Part shown: one piece after another, positions 8,973 to 18,330 of the stretch | How positions within the stretch are numbered: the stretch's first letter is position 1 | How the letters are laid out: every line of letters begins with the position of its first letter | NCBI GenBank assembly: GCA_949743325.1 | Contig: CATJTQ010000070.1 | Location: 1 to 64,000, forward strand | Source of the DNA: an uncultured Lachnospiraceae bacterium | GTDB taxonomy: Bacteria > Bacillota > Clostridia > Lachnospirales > Lachnospiraceae | DNA length: 64,000 bases | Direction: 5' to 3' | Position numbers and translations under genes: made by a program | Notes under the pieces: model-generated | What the model was told of the DNA's origin: nothing | The model's database searches: none | Seen by the model: only the letters and a program-made list of their open reading frames with translations

Positions 8973-10442
8973 CTACTCTACTTCAATTCCCAACGCAATT
9001 TTCAACGTTATCTGCGCATCATTTAAATCAATCGTTCCATTATCATCCATATCAAAATCCTTATCATATTCAATTTTATTAATACCCAGCGCTGTTTTTA
9101 ATGACATTACCGCATCGCTCAGCGTAATCTTACAATCTCCGTCATAGTCGCCCTTATATCTCTTCGGCGGCTTTTGCGTTACAACACGCTCTGTCGGCGT
9201 TGGATACGGCGTCGGCGTATATTGAGACGGCTTTATATTTTCATGCGCTATAACTTTTGTTGTTCCCTTTGCTTTATTGGTATTTATCTCACTATAATTA
9301 TAACTTAACGAGAAACCTATATCTATTTTATCTGTTGTTATTTCTTCACCATATCTGTAAAGTTTTACATCATTATCAATTGTCACCAATACATCATTAT
9401 CCATAATGCACAATAAATTATTTTCTGCGTCTCTGCTTATTGATTTTATAAATCCTGAGTCTGTATTCAACTTTTCGGCTCCGTCTCCCATTGAATTAAC
9501 TATATTTTCATAATACTCATTCTCATCTGAATGCACTATAACCATTGTCGTATTTCCTACGCCAATTGGTATCATAAGATTTGAATAATTATAATTATAA
9601 CTTATACGATCCCCAATATTTACTGCTGAAGCTGAAATTTCTCTGCCATCTTTTATTACTTTAATCTCTTTTTTATTATAATCATCATATACTAAACTTA
9701 CCCGATACATACCATCTGCATCATCACAATATCCCACATTGCATATCGATTTATCATCCGTATGAAAACCTACTACTGTTTGAGACGAAAACTGCAGAGA
9801 TAAATCCGCTTCTTCTGTGTCTGGCAGCAGACTTTCATAATACCCATCCCCTGCATCATCTGTCTGTACTATAATAACAGTTCCGCCTCCGCCTACATAT
9901 TTCATATCGTGTTTATATTCAATATCTTCTGTATTATCTTTTTCTCCTGTCATTCTAATATACCCGCCAAATATTGATGAAAGTGTAGGTATATCAGGTT
10001 CGTCTAACCTAACTTCGACTGCATAAGAAAAACTTAGCCGTTCCCCAGCTTTAAGCTCTTTTACGTCAATTTCTTCTCCATCCTTTAATATCTTTCCAAC
10101 ACTTAAATACGCATCTTTATCTGCAAGCTCAATTAACAAATCTCCTGATATATGTCCATATTCATCAACCTTTTCGGCAACTTTATTGGGAACAAATCCA
10201 GCTATTGTTCCTGACGCCTTACTTACTGCTCTAATCCTCTTCGCCGTTTTTGGAAGCTGACTTTCATAGTATTCATCAATATCTAAATATGCTTTTTCAC
10301 TGCCAGACGCTTCTTTATTATCTGCTGATAAAACAGTGGTTCCTGATACAATGCTGCTCTCATATGAAGATATTCCAAAAATCGTTGCAATTGTAAAAAA
10401 TACTGCCGAAAGTTTTGCTGCTGTTCTCAATTTTCGTTTCAT
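8973..10442 (-). CDS. Secreted protein with three internal repeats and a C-terminal dockerin-like pair
   Basis: A 489-residue exported protein. A signal peptide occupies about residues 1-38 (basic start, then hydrophobic VFFTIATIFGI). Three roughly 100-residue repeats follow, each starting YYES/YYEN and containing a GF segment, a DG.EI loop, a basic-SYNY-like strand and a GTT.VI.H ending. A Pro-Thr linker (PTPYPTPTE) leads to a dockerin-type tail with two calcium-loop repeats: DYDGDCKITLSDAVMSLKTAL and DMDDNGTIDLNDAQITLKIAL, each trimmed here to the loop and first helix. Dockerins bind cohesins in cellulosome-like assemblies, but similar tails occur on unrelated exported proteins. The ligand is unknown and no cohesin gene is visible. 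Its start has AGGAGGAG seven bases upstream. Confidence 0.75.
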   Translation of the reverse strand: MKRKLRTAAKLSAVFFTIATIFGISSYESSIVSGTTVLSADNKEASGSEKAYLDIDEYYESQLPKTAKRIRAVSKASGTIAGFVPNKVAEKVDEYGHISGDLLIELADKDAYLSVGKILKDGEEIDVKELKAGERLSFSYAVEVRLDEPDIPTLSSIFGGYIRMTGEKDNTEDIEYKHDMKYVGGGGTVIIVQTDDAGDGYYESLLPDTEEADLSLQFSSQTVVGFHTDDKSICNVGYCDDADGMYRVSLVYDDYNKKEIKVIKDGREISASAVNIGDRISYNYNYSNLMIPIGVGNTTMVIVHSDENEYYENIVNSMGDGAEKLNTDSGFIKSISRDAENNLLCIMDNDVLVTIDNDVKLYRYGEEITTDKIDIGFSLSYNYSEINTNKAKGTTKVIAHENIKPSQYTPTPYPTPTERVVTQKPPKRYKGDYDGDCKITLSDAVMSLKTALGINKIEYDKDFDMDDNGTIDLNDAQITLKIALGIEVE

Positions 10443-10466
10443 AGGCTCTCCTCCTTATAAACTAAA

Positions 10467-10494
10467 AAATCCTCCACAAAAATGCGGAGGATTT
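10467..10494 (-). terminator. Intrinsic terminator/attenuator in the dockerin-gene leader
   Basis: AAATCCTCC and GGAGGATTT form a perfect 9-bp stem, and on the minus strand it is followed directly by a T run. It lies only about 10 bases upstream of the ribosome binding site of the dockerin gene, so it would stop transcription before the coding region. The CCTCC arm can also pair with the AGGAGG of the ribosome binding site or with a GGAGG in the upstream fold. This is a classic layout for an attenuator. Confidence 0.6.
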
Positions 10495-10540
10495 TACTCG
10501 TACAACAACTGCCAAACCAAAATGTTATAATTTTAATGCT

Positions 10541-10632
10541 ATTTACTTATAACATTCCCATAAAATCTATTGTTCACAGTAAAACGAGATATTTCTCCCC
10601 TCCTCACTTAACCGTGATTATTATAAGTAAAT
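10541..10632 (-). ncRNA. Structured leader RNA, candidate unassigned riboswitch
   Basis: A perfect 12-bp closing stem (ATTTACTTATAA at the 5' side in RNA sense, TTATAAGTAAAT at the 3' side) encloses 68 bases. Inside are a second stem, UCACGG with CUGUGA (one G-U pair), and a third, GAGA with UCUC closing a four-base loop. The junction holds a GAGGAGGGG stretch able to pair with the CCTCC arm of the terminator downstream. The order aptamer-like fold, terminator, ribosome binding site, ATG suggests ligand-controlled attenuation. I could not match it to any riboswitch class I know. A simple structured 5' UTR is the alternative. Confidence 0.5.
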
Positions 10633-10713
10633 CTTACCATATATTTGCGCCTATTACAATCTTTTATATGAAATAAAAATTTAATTTAATTTTATAATTT
10701 CATTATTTACTTC

Positions 10714-11397
10714 CTATCTCTCCGGCATTTTAAAATCTGCCAAAGCTCGATTTAAATAATCATTAAACGGTTTCATTGCTTTGAAAATATTTACCGCCGT
10801 CTTCAAAAACTTATCAGCATCGCATAAATCTTTATCTTTTATTTCATATTCCAAATACCAGCTTTTAAATTTCAAATACTCAGCCTGAGGATGTTCTTTG
10901 TCATATCCCCTAGGAACATTTTTTAAGGCATTACCTTTTACAGTAAAATATTTCGTAAATTGTTGTGAATTTATAATCTGATTCCACTCGTCAGAATTTG
11001 CAGTAATATAATCTCTAACCATACTTGTTGCATCTTTGAACATATCTGCAAATAATCCGCCTCCCAAAAACGACTGATCTCCTGGTTTTATCATAATATA
11101 ATATCCAACAGGGACAGGCAGTTTGCCCATAGAGGAAATATGCGCACGAAATGCTGGATTATAAGGAGATTTATCATGACTGAAACGTGTGTCCCTAACC
11201 AGCTTAAAAGTAAGCTGTTTAGGAATATTATTAATAACGCTGACATCAAATTTTCCTATATTTAAAATCAATTCCTGCAGAAGATTTTCAAACTGTAAAT
11301 TCGCATCATTAAGTTGTTGCTTATGCGCATGATACCATTCTCGATTGTTATTATTACTAAGTTCCGATAAATAATCAATAATAATTTGTAAGTCCAT
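10714..11397 (-). CDS. DUF2461 family protein
   Basis: A 227-residue soluble protein of the DUF2461 family, whose biochemical role is unknown. The family signature is clear: the N-terminal LSxNNNREWYHAHK motif, the central KLVRDTRFSHDKSPYN segment and the GGGLFADMF loop. Length matches the family. It starts 15 bases after the stop of the sigma-factor gene with AGAAAGGG as ribosome binding site, so the two are probably co-transcribed. The proximity is the only functional hint. Confidence 0.85.
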   Translation of the reverse strand: MDLQIIIDYLSELSNNNNREWYHAHKQQLNDANLQFENLLQELILNIGKFDVSVINNIPKQLTFKLVRDTRFSHDKSPYNPAFRAHISSMGKLPVPVGYYIMIKPGDQSFLGGGLFADMFKDATSMVRDYITANSDEWNQIINSQQFTKYFTVKGNALKNVPRGYDKEHPQAEYLKFKSWYLEYEIKDKDLCDADKFLKTAVNIFKAMKPFNDYLNRALADFKMPER

Positions 11398-11412
11398 TAT
11401 TGTTCGCCCTTT

Positions 11413-12267
11413 CTACTCTCTAACAATATCAGCCAAAGCTGAATTTAAGAAATCTGTAATAAACTGTTTTAACTTATCAGGTGACTTATACTTCTTATAG
11501 AATGAAAATTGCTGTGACAAATCGTCTATTGTCTCCATCGCATCTTTAACATCTTCCATTATTTTCAAATCTGACTTATCAGCACTGACATAATCCAATT
11601 GTTTTGGATCAATTCGATGATTTTGAACAGCATAATTAATTCTGTCGCTGCACCTACATTTGCCATTGCCATATTCACCGCAGTACTGCGATAGAAACTC
11701 AGCCATCTTTTTGCGTATTCTTGAAAGACGCTGACGATAAGCCTCAGGCGAAAGATTTAGAATATCACCTGCAATTCTGCTGTCAACTTTAAACATAGTT
11801 CCTAGTATAAATATACAGCGACTCTCAGCATCAAGACATTGCAGCATTACATTTGTACAAGACATCTTTAATTCTTCTGCTAAAACTGATTTTTCCACAT
11901 CTTGAGTAAGGTCAGGCACATTTTTTAAATCTGCATTTTCTATATCTTCACCATAAAACTCAAAACTCAGCGGATAACGAGCAAACATATGCTTTTTATA
12001 ATTTTTCAAATGATTAACCGCTATGCTGAATACCCATGTAGTAAATGAACTCTCACTTCGAAAAGAAGACAAATGAGTAATCATTTTAAGCAAAATATCC
12101 TGTGTCGCATCCTCTGCATCTGCAAAAGAGCCCAGCATACGGAGCGACAAATTAAAAACCATATCCTGCATACTCATAATAATAGTCTCCAGGGACTCCT
12201 TATCCCCTGAAATAGCCTTTTCAATTAAAACCTGTAATTCTTCATTTGTTTTATTGATAATTCTCAC
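11413..12267 (-). CDS. ECF-like sigma-70 factor with cysteine motif and long C-terminal extension
   Basis: A 284-residue RNA polymerase sigma factor. Region 2 covers about residues 20-90 (DAEDATQDILLKMITHLSSF and TWVFSIAVNHLKNYKK) and region 4 about 130-195 (NLSPEAYRQRLSRIRKKM). A normal ECF factor would end near residue 190. This one continues with CGEYGNGKCRCSDRI, a likely metal- or redox-sensing cluster, and about 80 helical residues that may replace a separate anti-sigma. The start is uncertain: the GTG at 12267 overlaps a perfect AGGAGGTGA, so an ATT a few codons later is also possible. The target regulon is unknown. Confidence 0.8.
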   Translation of the reverse strand: MRIINKTNEELQVLIEKAISGDKESLETIIMSMQDMVFNLSLRMLGSFADAEDATQDILLKMITHLSSFRSESSFTTWVFSIAVNHLKNYKKHMFARYPLSFEFYGEDIENADLKNVPDLTQDVEKSVLAEELKMSCTNVMLQCLDAESRCIFILGTMFKVDSRIAGDILNLSPEAYRQRLSRIRKKMAEFLSQYCGEYGNGKCRCSDRINYAVQNHRIDPKQLDYVSADKSDLKIMEDVKDAMETIDDLSQQFSFYKKYKSPDKLKQFITDFLNSALADIVRE

Positions 12268-12334
12268 CTCCTATTATATTAGACAACCTTAATAAGCTTT
12301 TGTGACATACAAATTTGTCAGCCATAAAACAAAA

Positions 12335-12356
12335 GGACGATTAGCATATATCGTCC
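12335..12356 (-). terminator. Terminator of the chemoreceptor gene
   Basis: GGACGAT and ATCGTCC form a 7-bp stem with an 8-base loop. On the minus strand it is followed by CTTTTGTTTT. It lies about 45 bases after the chemoreceptor stop and before the sigma-factor start. Confidence 0.6.
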
Positions 12357-12402
12357 CTCTTTGCAGTATTTATAAATACTCTTAAATCACTTTATATTAC
12401 AG

Positions 12403-13806
12403 TTATTTTTTCAACATTTCCTTTATTTTTTCTAAATCATCTAAAAGAACTTTTGAATAATTACACGCCTCCTTATAAATTTGTTCCGCACCATTATAAT
12501 CCTGTGAAAACAAGGCATCAATAACCTGCTTTCCATAATCGTGAAATTTTTTATGCTTTTCGCCAAGCGGTTCCCAGATTGTCTTAATTTCTTCATTAGA
12601 AGGATTTATCGCATAATAAAAATGTCCAAAGCCGCATTTTTTATCATTTATCTGCAATGGATATATAGATTTTTCATCAACAATACATTTCAGATTATGT
12701 AACCATTTTTTATGAGCATCTATAGCTTTATCTATATACTTAATAAAATTATTATTTTCTAATCTATAAAAAGCATCTTCAGTCATGCGTCCCATAATTT
12801 TTGCCGAATCATCCATAATTTTCTCAATCGATTCTATTGGCGCTATAATATTATCAATATCTCGTCCATGATTTTTCAGCAACTGTGTATCTTCAGCCAA
12901 TACGCTGCACTGCTTATCAATCTCTGAAGAACGGTTTTCTAATTCCAGCATTGAACTGCTAATCTCTTCACTTACACTTGCCAAAGACGAAATATTATCT
13001 GTAATTCCTTCAAGATGTTTTCTGTTATCCTCATTTAAAGTCCAGATATGTCCTATTTTCTCAGTAACACTTCCAAGAAATTCTATAGTATTATCTACAC
13101 TGTCAACACTTTTTGCCGATGCATCTTGAATTGCAGTAACAAATTTACCCATATTAGCAGTTAAAGTTTGAGTCTCTACAGAAAGCTTTCTAATTTCTTC
13201 AGCAACCACAGCAAATCCATTACCTGCATCTCCTGCCCGGGCCGCTTCAATAGATGCATTGAGTGCAAGCAGATTAGTCTGAGATGAAATCTGATTGATA
13301 CCCTCAATTACTTCATTCATTTTACTTATAACATTTGACAACTGATACATATCCTCTTTCATCTCTTTAGAACTGCCGATTGTCTTATCAGACATTTCCT
13401 TTATCTCTGTTAATTCCTGTTGTCCTTCTTCAATCTTCTGATAGACTGAACTTGATTCCTCAGATATTTCAATTATATTGTGAGTCAAATCTTCATGCTG
13501 TCCTGAAACAATCTCGGCTACAGAAGACGTCTCGCCTGCTGCTTGGTGAATCAGCTCTGTAGCCTCAGAAACACTGACTGATATTTCTTTCAGCATATCA
13601 GAATAATGACTTAATGCTAAATCCAGTGAACTTATCTGCATTAAACCTCCAAATACATTTTCCATAGAATTAGCAAACTCAGCTCTTCCATCAGAAATAC
13701 GTTTATAAATACGCTCTAACTCTATAAAATCTTTTCCATAATCAATGGCTTCCATATTGGACATTGCCGTCAATAAATAATTAGTCTTAGACCTCTTTAA
13801 TGCCAT
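12403..13806 (-). CDS. Soluble methyl-accepting chemotaxis protein with C-terminal CZB domain
   Basis: A 467-residue cytoplasmic chemoreceptor without membrane segments. The signalling hairpin tip region is visible around residues 170-220 (LALNASIEAARAGDAGNGFA, then VVAEEIRKLS), flanked by long coiled coils. The last ~120 residues form a chemoreceptor zinc-binding domain: H-K-K-W, then CGFGHFYY, then HKKFHDYG, supplying the usual His/Cys zinc ligands. CZB receptors sense zinc availability or hypochlorous-type oxidants. The start at 13806 is chosen because GAGGAG lies nine bases upstream; the longer frame begins at a TTG that overlaps this site. No other chemotaxis gene lies nearby. Confidence 0.85.
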   Translation of the reverse strand: MALKRSKTNYLLTAMSNMEAIDYGKDFIELERIYKRISDGRAEFANSMENVFGGLMQISSLDLALSHYSDMLKEISVSVSEATELIHQAAGETSSVAEIVSGQHEDLTHNIIEISEESSSVYQKIEEGQQELTEIKEMSDKTIGSSKEMKEDMYQLSNVISKMNEVIEGINQISSQTNLLALNASIEAARAGDAGNGFAVVAEEIRKLSVETQTLTANMGKFVTAIQDASAKSVDSVDNTIEFLGSVTEKIGHIWTLNEDNRKHLEGITDNISSLASVSEEISSSMLELENRSSEIDKQCSVLAEDTQLLKNHGRDIDNIIAPIESIEKIMDDSAKIMGRMTEDAFYRLENNNFIKYIDKAIDAHKKWLHNLKCIVDEKSIYPLQINDKKCGFGHFYYAINPSNEEIKTIWEPLGEKHKKFHDYGKQVIDALFSQDYNGAEQIYKEACNYSKVLLDDLEKIKEMLKK

Positions 13807-13954
13807 AATAATTTCACTCCTCAATGTAAATCATTAAACAAACCTCTCTAATAGCCATATATATAATTATTCTGTATCTTAATACCTACCCCTTCCACAT
13901 AATATTAAATATACAATAACACATTGTAGTTTGTCAAACATCACTAAAGTGAAA

Positions 13955-14227
13955 TCAGCGTTTTCTCCTTTTCCTTATAAATCTTTTTAACGCAAGCGTT
14001 ATAGCAATGCACACCGGAAAAAATGGAGTGAATGGCCCGGCCCAAAATGCAAAACATACTGTGGCAACTGTAAAGCACCACTGCCATTTAAATAAAAAAT
14101 ACAACAAATAACATAACCAAACAGGGGAATAAACAACGGCGACTACACACAGAAAGATTGCCAATGTCTTTTTATCTTTGCACTCTGTCCAAATATATCT
14201 AAAAAATTTCTTTAACTTATTTATCAT
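13955..14227 (-). CDS. Small membrane protein, unknown
   Basis: A 90-residue protein with a basic N-terminus (MINKLKKFFRYIW), two or three hydrophobic segments rich in Trp and Phe (VVYSPVWLCYLLYFLF; FAFWAGPFTPFFPVCIAIT) and a very basic tail RFIRKRRKR. I do not recognise a named family. It starts 36 bases after the YfhO gene's stop and is likely the last gene of the regulator-kinase-YfhO operon. A membrane accessory role is possible but unproven. Confidence 0.6.
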   Translation of the reverse strand: MINKLKKFFRYIWTECKDKKTLAIFLCVVAVVYSPVWLCYLLYFLFKWQWCFTVATVCFAFWAGPFTPFFPVCIAITLALKRFIRKRRKR

Positions 14228-14263
14228 ATGCTATTCCCCTTTACAGCAAAAATAATCTTATCA

Positions 14264-16777
14264 CTAATAATTAGTCTTTATTTGATATAACCATATGCCT
14301 AATAATATAAAAATACATACTGTCGAAATAATAATTCCAGCTTTCTTGCCCTTTGCTTCATATGTTATTATAATTTCATGTCTGCCGGATGTTAATTTGG
14401 TACCAAGAAATGCAGTGTTTACTTTTATAGTATTAACCGATTTTCCATCTATTAATATTTTAAATGATTCATCGTATGGAATACTTGTAACCAAATATCC
14501 ATCTTTGTCTAATTCAATAGTTCCGCTTAATCTATCTCCTGCCAGGCTTTTCTGTGATAAATTCAAAACAGCCTTATAAAGATTATCATTATGTAAATCA
14601 GCAAACTTTTCTCTGTAACATTGTAACTTTCTTATTATATAATGTCCTTTTCCAAACTCTACTTCTGTCTCTCCCTTTAATGTAACTACAAAATGAAAAC
14701 ATTTATTATCATTTGCATATTCATGAGATTCGGAAGTAAGACGGTTTGTTTGTCCATTTATTCTTATATGCATGTCCTTATTAGGAAATAAATTTTCCAC
14801 ATTACATGAAACAGCAAGAACATCATTATTATCATATTCAATAGGAAGTTTTATAGTTGTATTTTTATCAGCAGAAATTTCATATCCATCATTAACGGCA
14901 GTAATACGAAAACCTTTCTCTGATATTTCAGGTAATTTAAAATCTATATTAGTAACACAATCGTCAGGAAGAGCAAGACTATCTGATTTAATATTATCAT
15001 CTACAACAACTTTCCAAAGCAAAGCCGCCTGATTATATGGAAAATCCAAATTATTAAATTCCTTCTCACCTATAACTTCAGCCGTAGCATAACATATTGG
15101 TGCAGCATTTTTATTTTCATAGATATTTCCTGCGGCTGTCTGACGCAACTTAGTATAACCTGCCGGACATTTATCTGACAATACAAACTTAACACCCATA
15201 AATTGAAGAAAATTAGGATTATCTGAAACTGCCTGCATCATACGATTCCGAAGCGGTATATTTAAGTTAAATACATTATTTCTAAAATCCATATATTGAC
15301 TATTATAACCCGAAGAATATATAGATGACAAGTTTTGATTTATATTATATACACGATTAATATTTACAAGGTTCTGTCCATTATCTAAAATACACTCTGT
15401 CCTGTAAAAACCAGTATTTTCTGATAAAATCTCTGAAATTGCATCACGTTTTTGCTGAAACTCATACGAAGCATAAACATCCTTTTTTATCATTTCATCT
15501 GCCTGCAAATTCATTTTATAATCATATGCAAACATAATTAAACACGACAAAAACAATACAATAGGCACTCTTCTCCATGTTAAGTTGATAAATGTTCCCA
15601 CAAGAAGAAGTATCCCTTCAACCATCAAAATCCATCTATAATTGACATAATACTTATTATATCCGGCATATATTAGAAGCGTTACTACAGCAGCTGATAT
15701 AATAATTGTTAATGCTTTTTTTAATTTACTAGAATCCCTATTTTTTACAAGCTTCTCGGTCGTCTCTGCAATTAAAAGACACACCAACGGTAAAAAGGGA
15801 ATAAAAACCTTCTCTTTCTCATAAAGACCTCCATTTAATAGCTTTGCTGCTATCGGCATACATAATATCAATATCAATATTACTGCCTGCAAACGTCTCT
15901 TACTATTTTTACTAAAGACTGCACCGCCCAATAATCCTATAATTGATATAGCCGGAAGACCAATACCATATGGACTATATAAAATCTTCTGTGGATTAAA
16001 TGAAATAAACGCATTACTTTCCGCTGCAGCGCTCGCATTAGTTCTATCACCCGCAAACAGAGAAAATGCTGTAGGACCTAACAAAAATGCACATACACCG
16101 ATCGAAAGAAACATTATAATACCAAATAAAATTATCTTTTTTCCGAAAAATTCTGATTTACCAAGTACATACAAACCTATACACGCCAATCCCCCGACGC
16201 TGAAATAGTAACTTGTCAATATCATTGCCACTACAGACATAACAAGAAGCTTATATGTCCCATCTTTAAAATATTTATCACATCCAATCAGCGCAAGTAT
16301 AAGAAACGGCATATAATTCACAAACATTAACTGTACATAAAAATGATATACTAACGGCGCACTCAGCAGAAACAATAATGCAGTTAAAACTCTTATATCT
16401 TTTGATACATCCTTATCTGAGAGCCAAATATAAAATAACATTCCTGACAATGCATAACAAATTAAACTGCTCACCATAATATAGGTATCCATTTTTACAA
16501 ATGGTAAACAATATGACAATAGTATCACTGGAGAAAAAAGACCATAATACGAAAAATTGTATATATTCTGACCACCGCCTAAATTCCATGCTATATCAGG
16601 AAATAACTGCTTTGTCTCATAAAATCTCTGTCTGAAATAATCTGGTATTACACTGTGCTGTGACAGCCAATCTACTTTAGATGCATACATCCCATGCTGA
16701 ATAACTAAAATTATACTTAACAAAATTCCTACAGCAAAAAGGATTACTGCATATATATACTTTTTTTCAAGTTTCAT
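14264..16777 (-). CDS. YfhO-family membrane protein
   Basis: An 837-residue polytopic protein of the YfhO family. About twelve membrane helices lie in the first ~430 residues, after a GMYASKVDWLSQHSVIPDYF loop. A large extracellular beta-rich domain follows (about 440-800), and one C-terminal helix (IIISTVCIFILLGIWLYQ). YfhO proteins are GT-C-like and are implicated in glycosylating teichoic acid or lipids in Bacilli and relatives. The gene begins 2 bases after the sensor kinase stop, so it is probably controlled by that two-component system, which may monitor the cell envelope. The exact substrate is not deducible. Confidence 0.8.
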   Translation of the reverse strand: MKLEKKYIYAVILFAVGILLSIILVIQHGMYASKVDWLSQHSVIPDYFRQRFYETKQLFPDIAWNLGGGQNIYNFSYYGLFSPVILLSYCLPFVKMDTYIMVSSLICYALSGMLFYIWLSDKDVSKDIRVLTALLFLLSAPLVYHFYVQLMFVNYMPFLILALIGCDKYFKDGTYKLLVMSVVAMILTSYYFSVGGLACIGLYVLGKSEFFGKKIILFGIIMFLSIGVCAFLLGPTAFSLFAGDRTNASAAAESNAFISFNPQKILYSPYGIGLPAISIIGLLGGAVFSKNSKRRLQAVILILILCMPIAAKLLNGGLYEKEKVFIPFLPLVCLLIAETTEKLVKNRDSSKLKKALTIIISAAVVTLLIYAGYNKYYVNYRWILMVEGILLLVGTFINLTWRRVPIVLFLSCLIMFAYDYKMNLQADEMIKKDVYASYEFQQKRDAISEILSENTGFYRTECILDNGQNLVNINRVYNINQNLSSIYSSGYNSQYMDFRNNVFNLNIPLRNRMMQAVSDNPNFLQFMGVKFVLSDKCPAGYTKLRQTAAGNIYENKNAAPICYATAEVIGEKEFNNLDFPYNQAALLWKVVVDDNIKSDSLALPDDCVTNIDFKLPEISEKGFRITAVNDGYEISADKNTTIKLPIEYDNNDVLAVSCNVENLFPNKDMHIRINGQTNRLTSESHEYANDNKCFHFVVTLKGETEVEFGKGHYIIRKLQCYREKFADLHNDNLYKAVLNLSQKSLAGDRLSGTIELDKDGYLVTSIPYDESFKILIDGKSVNTIKVNTAFLGTKLTSGRHEIIITYEAKGKKAGIIISTVCIFILLGIWLYQIKTNY

Positions 16778-16779
16778 TA

Positions 16780-18330
16780 TTATGTCAACTCCTCGCTAGT
16801 TTTTTCTGCTTCTGAAAATTCAATAACCGCTTTAAATAAATCTCCATCTACTGATAAATTGAATTTTCCATTCATATTTAAAATATAACTGTTCACGATA
16901 GCCAATCCAAGACCATTTCCTTTTGTAGTACGCGCCCTGTCTGCCCTTACAAATCTTTCCAGCAATTGTTCGGGATTAAAATCAATTTCATATGAAGAAA
17001 TATTTTTAATTGAAAATCTTATCTTTTTATCAACTGTTTTTTCAACCGCAATATAAATTCTTGTTCCTTGCATTGAATATTTCAACGCATTTTCAAGCAA
17101 ATTTTGAATTACATGATACATCTTAGCATTATCAGCCTTAAATAGAAAATTATCACCTTCAACTTTTACCCTAACACTAAAACCAGCATTCTCAATACGC
17201 TCGTCAAAGTCTGCCATCATCTGTTCAACTAATATTTTCATATCCAAAATTTCAATTTTTAAAACTTCTGCTCCACTTGTGGATTTTGACAGTTCAAATA
17301 CACTCTGTATCATTTCCTTTAACTGCTGCTGTTTTCTCGAAATTGCATCAACATAATCCATTGCCTCCATACTTAAATCTTCTTTTTTCAATAGATCTGT
17401 GTAAGCTACCATTGACGTCAGCGGAGTTTTTAAGTCATGAGATACATTCGTAATTAAATCCATTTTTAGTCTTTCCGCAGATAACTGTTTTTTTGCCGCT
17501 TCTTTCACTGCATTATCAATATTTTTCAGTTTTTTATCACTTTCATAAAATATAGATTTCTCAGGCAATATATCTTCAATATTCTCTCCTCTTGAAACAG
17601 CATCAATATGATTCATAATACATCCAATCTCATAATTCTTTTTCAGTGACATAAAATTCACAATATATATTACTGCCACTATAACTAATAAACACCCACC
17701 AAAGAATCCTGTCGCTTCCCCCATCTTTAACAGAAGTACAGAGCAGATAATTACACTCAATATAACAAACCATAATGAAAAACGTCTTTTGTTCCATAGC
17801 TGTTTCTCTAATTCAGTCCTAGTTTTATACAGATATATACTATTTAATATAATGGAAGTATCTTTAAGTATTCCAAGCCTGTATCGTCTCCACAACATTA
17901 CTATCACTGACAACATACATGTACAATATAAACCTATCACAAAAACCGCGGACAATATGTTAAATAATGAGTCAAGTGTAGTATATAAACCTAGAATCCT
18001 AAATCTATATGGATGTATTAAATAAAAACCTAAAATTATTCCAACTATTAATAGGATTATATATAACTCAATTTTTATTCTGTCTATTCTATATATTTTT
18101 TTTACTTTTAATAAATCTGTATTCCTTAATCTTATAAACAAAATACATGTCACAATAAAAAATAACAGCAAAATTACTAAGGACACATATTCTGCAAATA
18201 GATAAAATCTTCGATACCTTCCAATACTCCAATAATAGCTATATATTCTCATAAAAAACGCTGATACACAGCATAATATAAAGTTTATAAAAAATGCTAA
18301 TAAAAGATGTCTATCAATCCATTTTTTCAA
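16780..18330 (-). CDS. Sensor histidine kinase
   Basis: A membrane-bound histidine kinase of about 516 residues. The N-terminal half has six or so membrane helices rather than an extracellular sensor domain. The transmitter follows: H-box NVSHDLKTPLTSMVAYTDLL, N-box VIQNLLENALKYS and G-box KGNGLGLAIVNSYI. Translation probably starts at a TTG at 18330 (LKKWIDRH) inside the end of the response-regulator gene; a TTG four codons earlier is the other option. The overlap with the regulator gene signals a cognate pair. The many-helix sensor suggests sensing in the membrane. Confidence 0.8.
   Translation of the reverse strand: MKKWIDRHLLLAFFINFILCCVSAFFMRIYSYYWSIGRYRRFYLFAEYVSLVILLLFFIVTCILFIRLRNTDLLKVKKIYRIDRIKIELYIILLIVGIILGFYLIHPYRFRILGLYTTLDSLFNILSAVFVIGLYCTCMLSVIVMLWRRYRLGILKDTSIILNSIYLYKTRTELEKQLWNKRRFSLWFVILSVIICSVLLLKMGEATGFFGGCLLVIVAVIYIVNFMSLKKNYEIGCIMNHIDAVSRGENIEDILPEKSIFYESDKKLKNIDNAVKEAAKKQLSAERLKMDLITNVSHDLKTPLTSMVAYTDLLKKEDLSMEAMDYVDAISRKQQQLKEMIQSVFELSKSTSGAEVLKIEILDMKILVEQMMADFDERIENAGFSVRVKVEGDNFLFKADNAKMYHVIQNLLENALKYSMQGTRIYIAVEKTVDKKIRFSIKNISSYEIDFNPEQLLERFVRADRARTTKGNGLGLAIVNSYILNMNGKFNLSVDGDLFKAVIEFSEAEKTSEELT

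Noticed and set aside
10541..10632. Known riboswitch class (c-di-GMP-I, purine, yybP-ykoY)
   Set aside because: The conserved core bases of those classes that I could recall are not present; an Rfam scan would be decisive.
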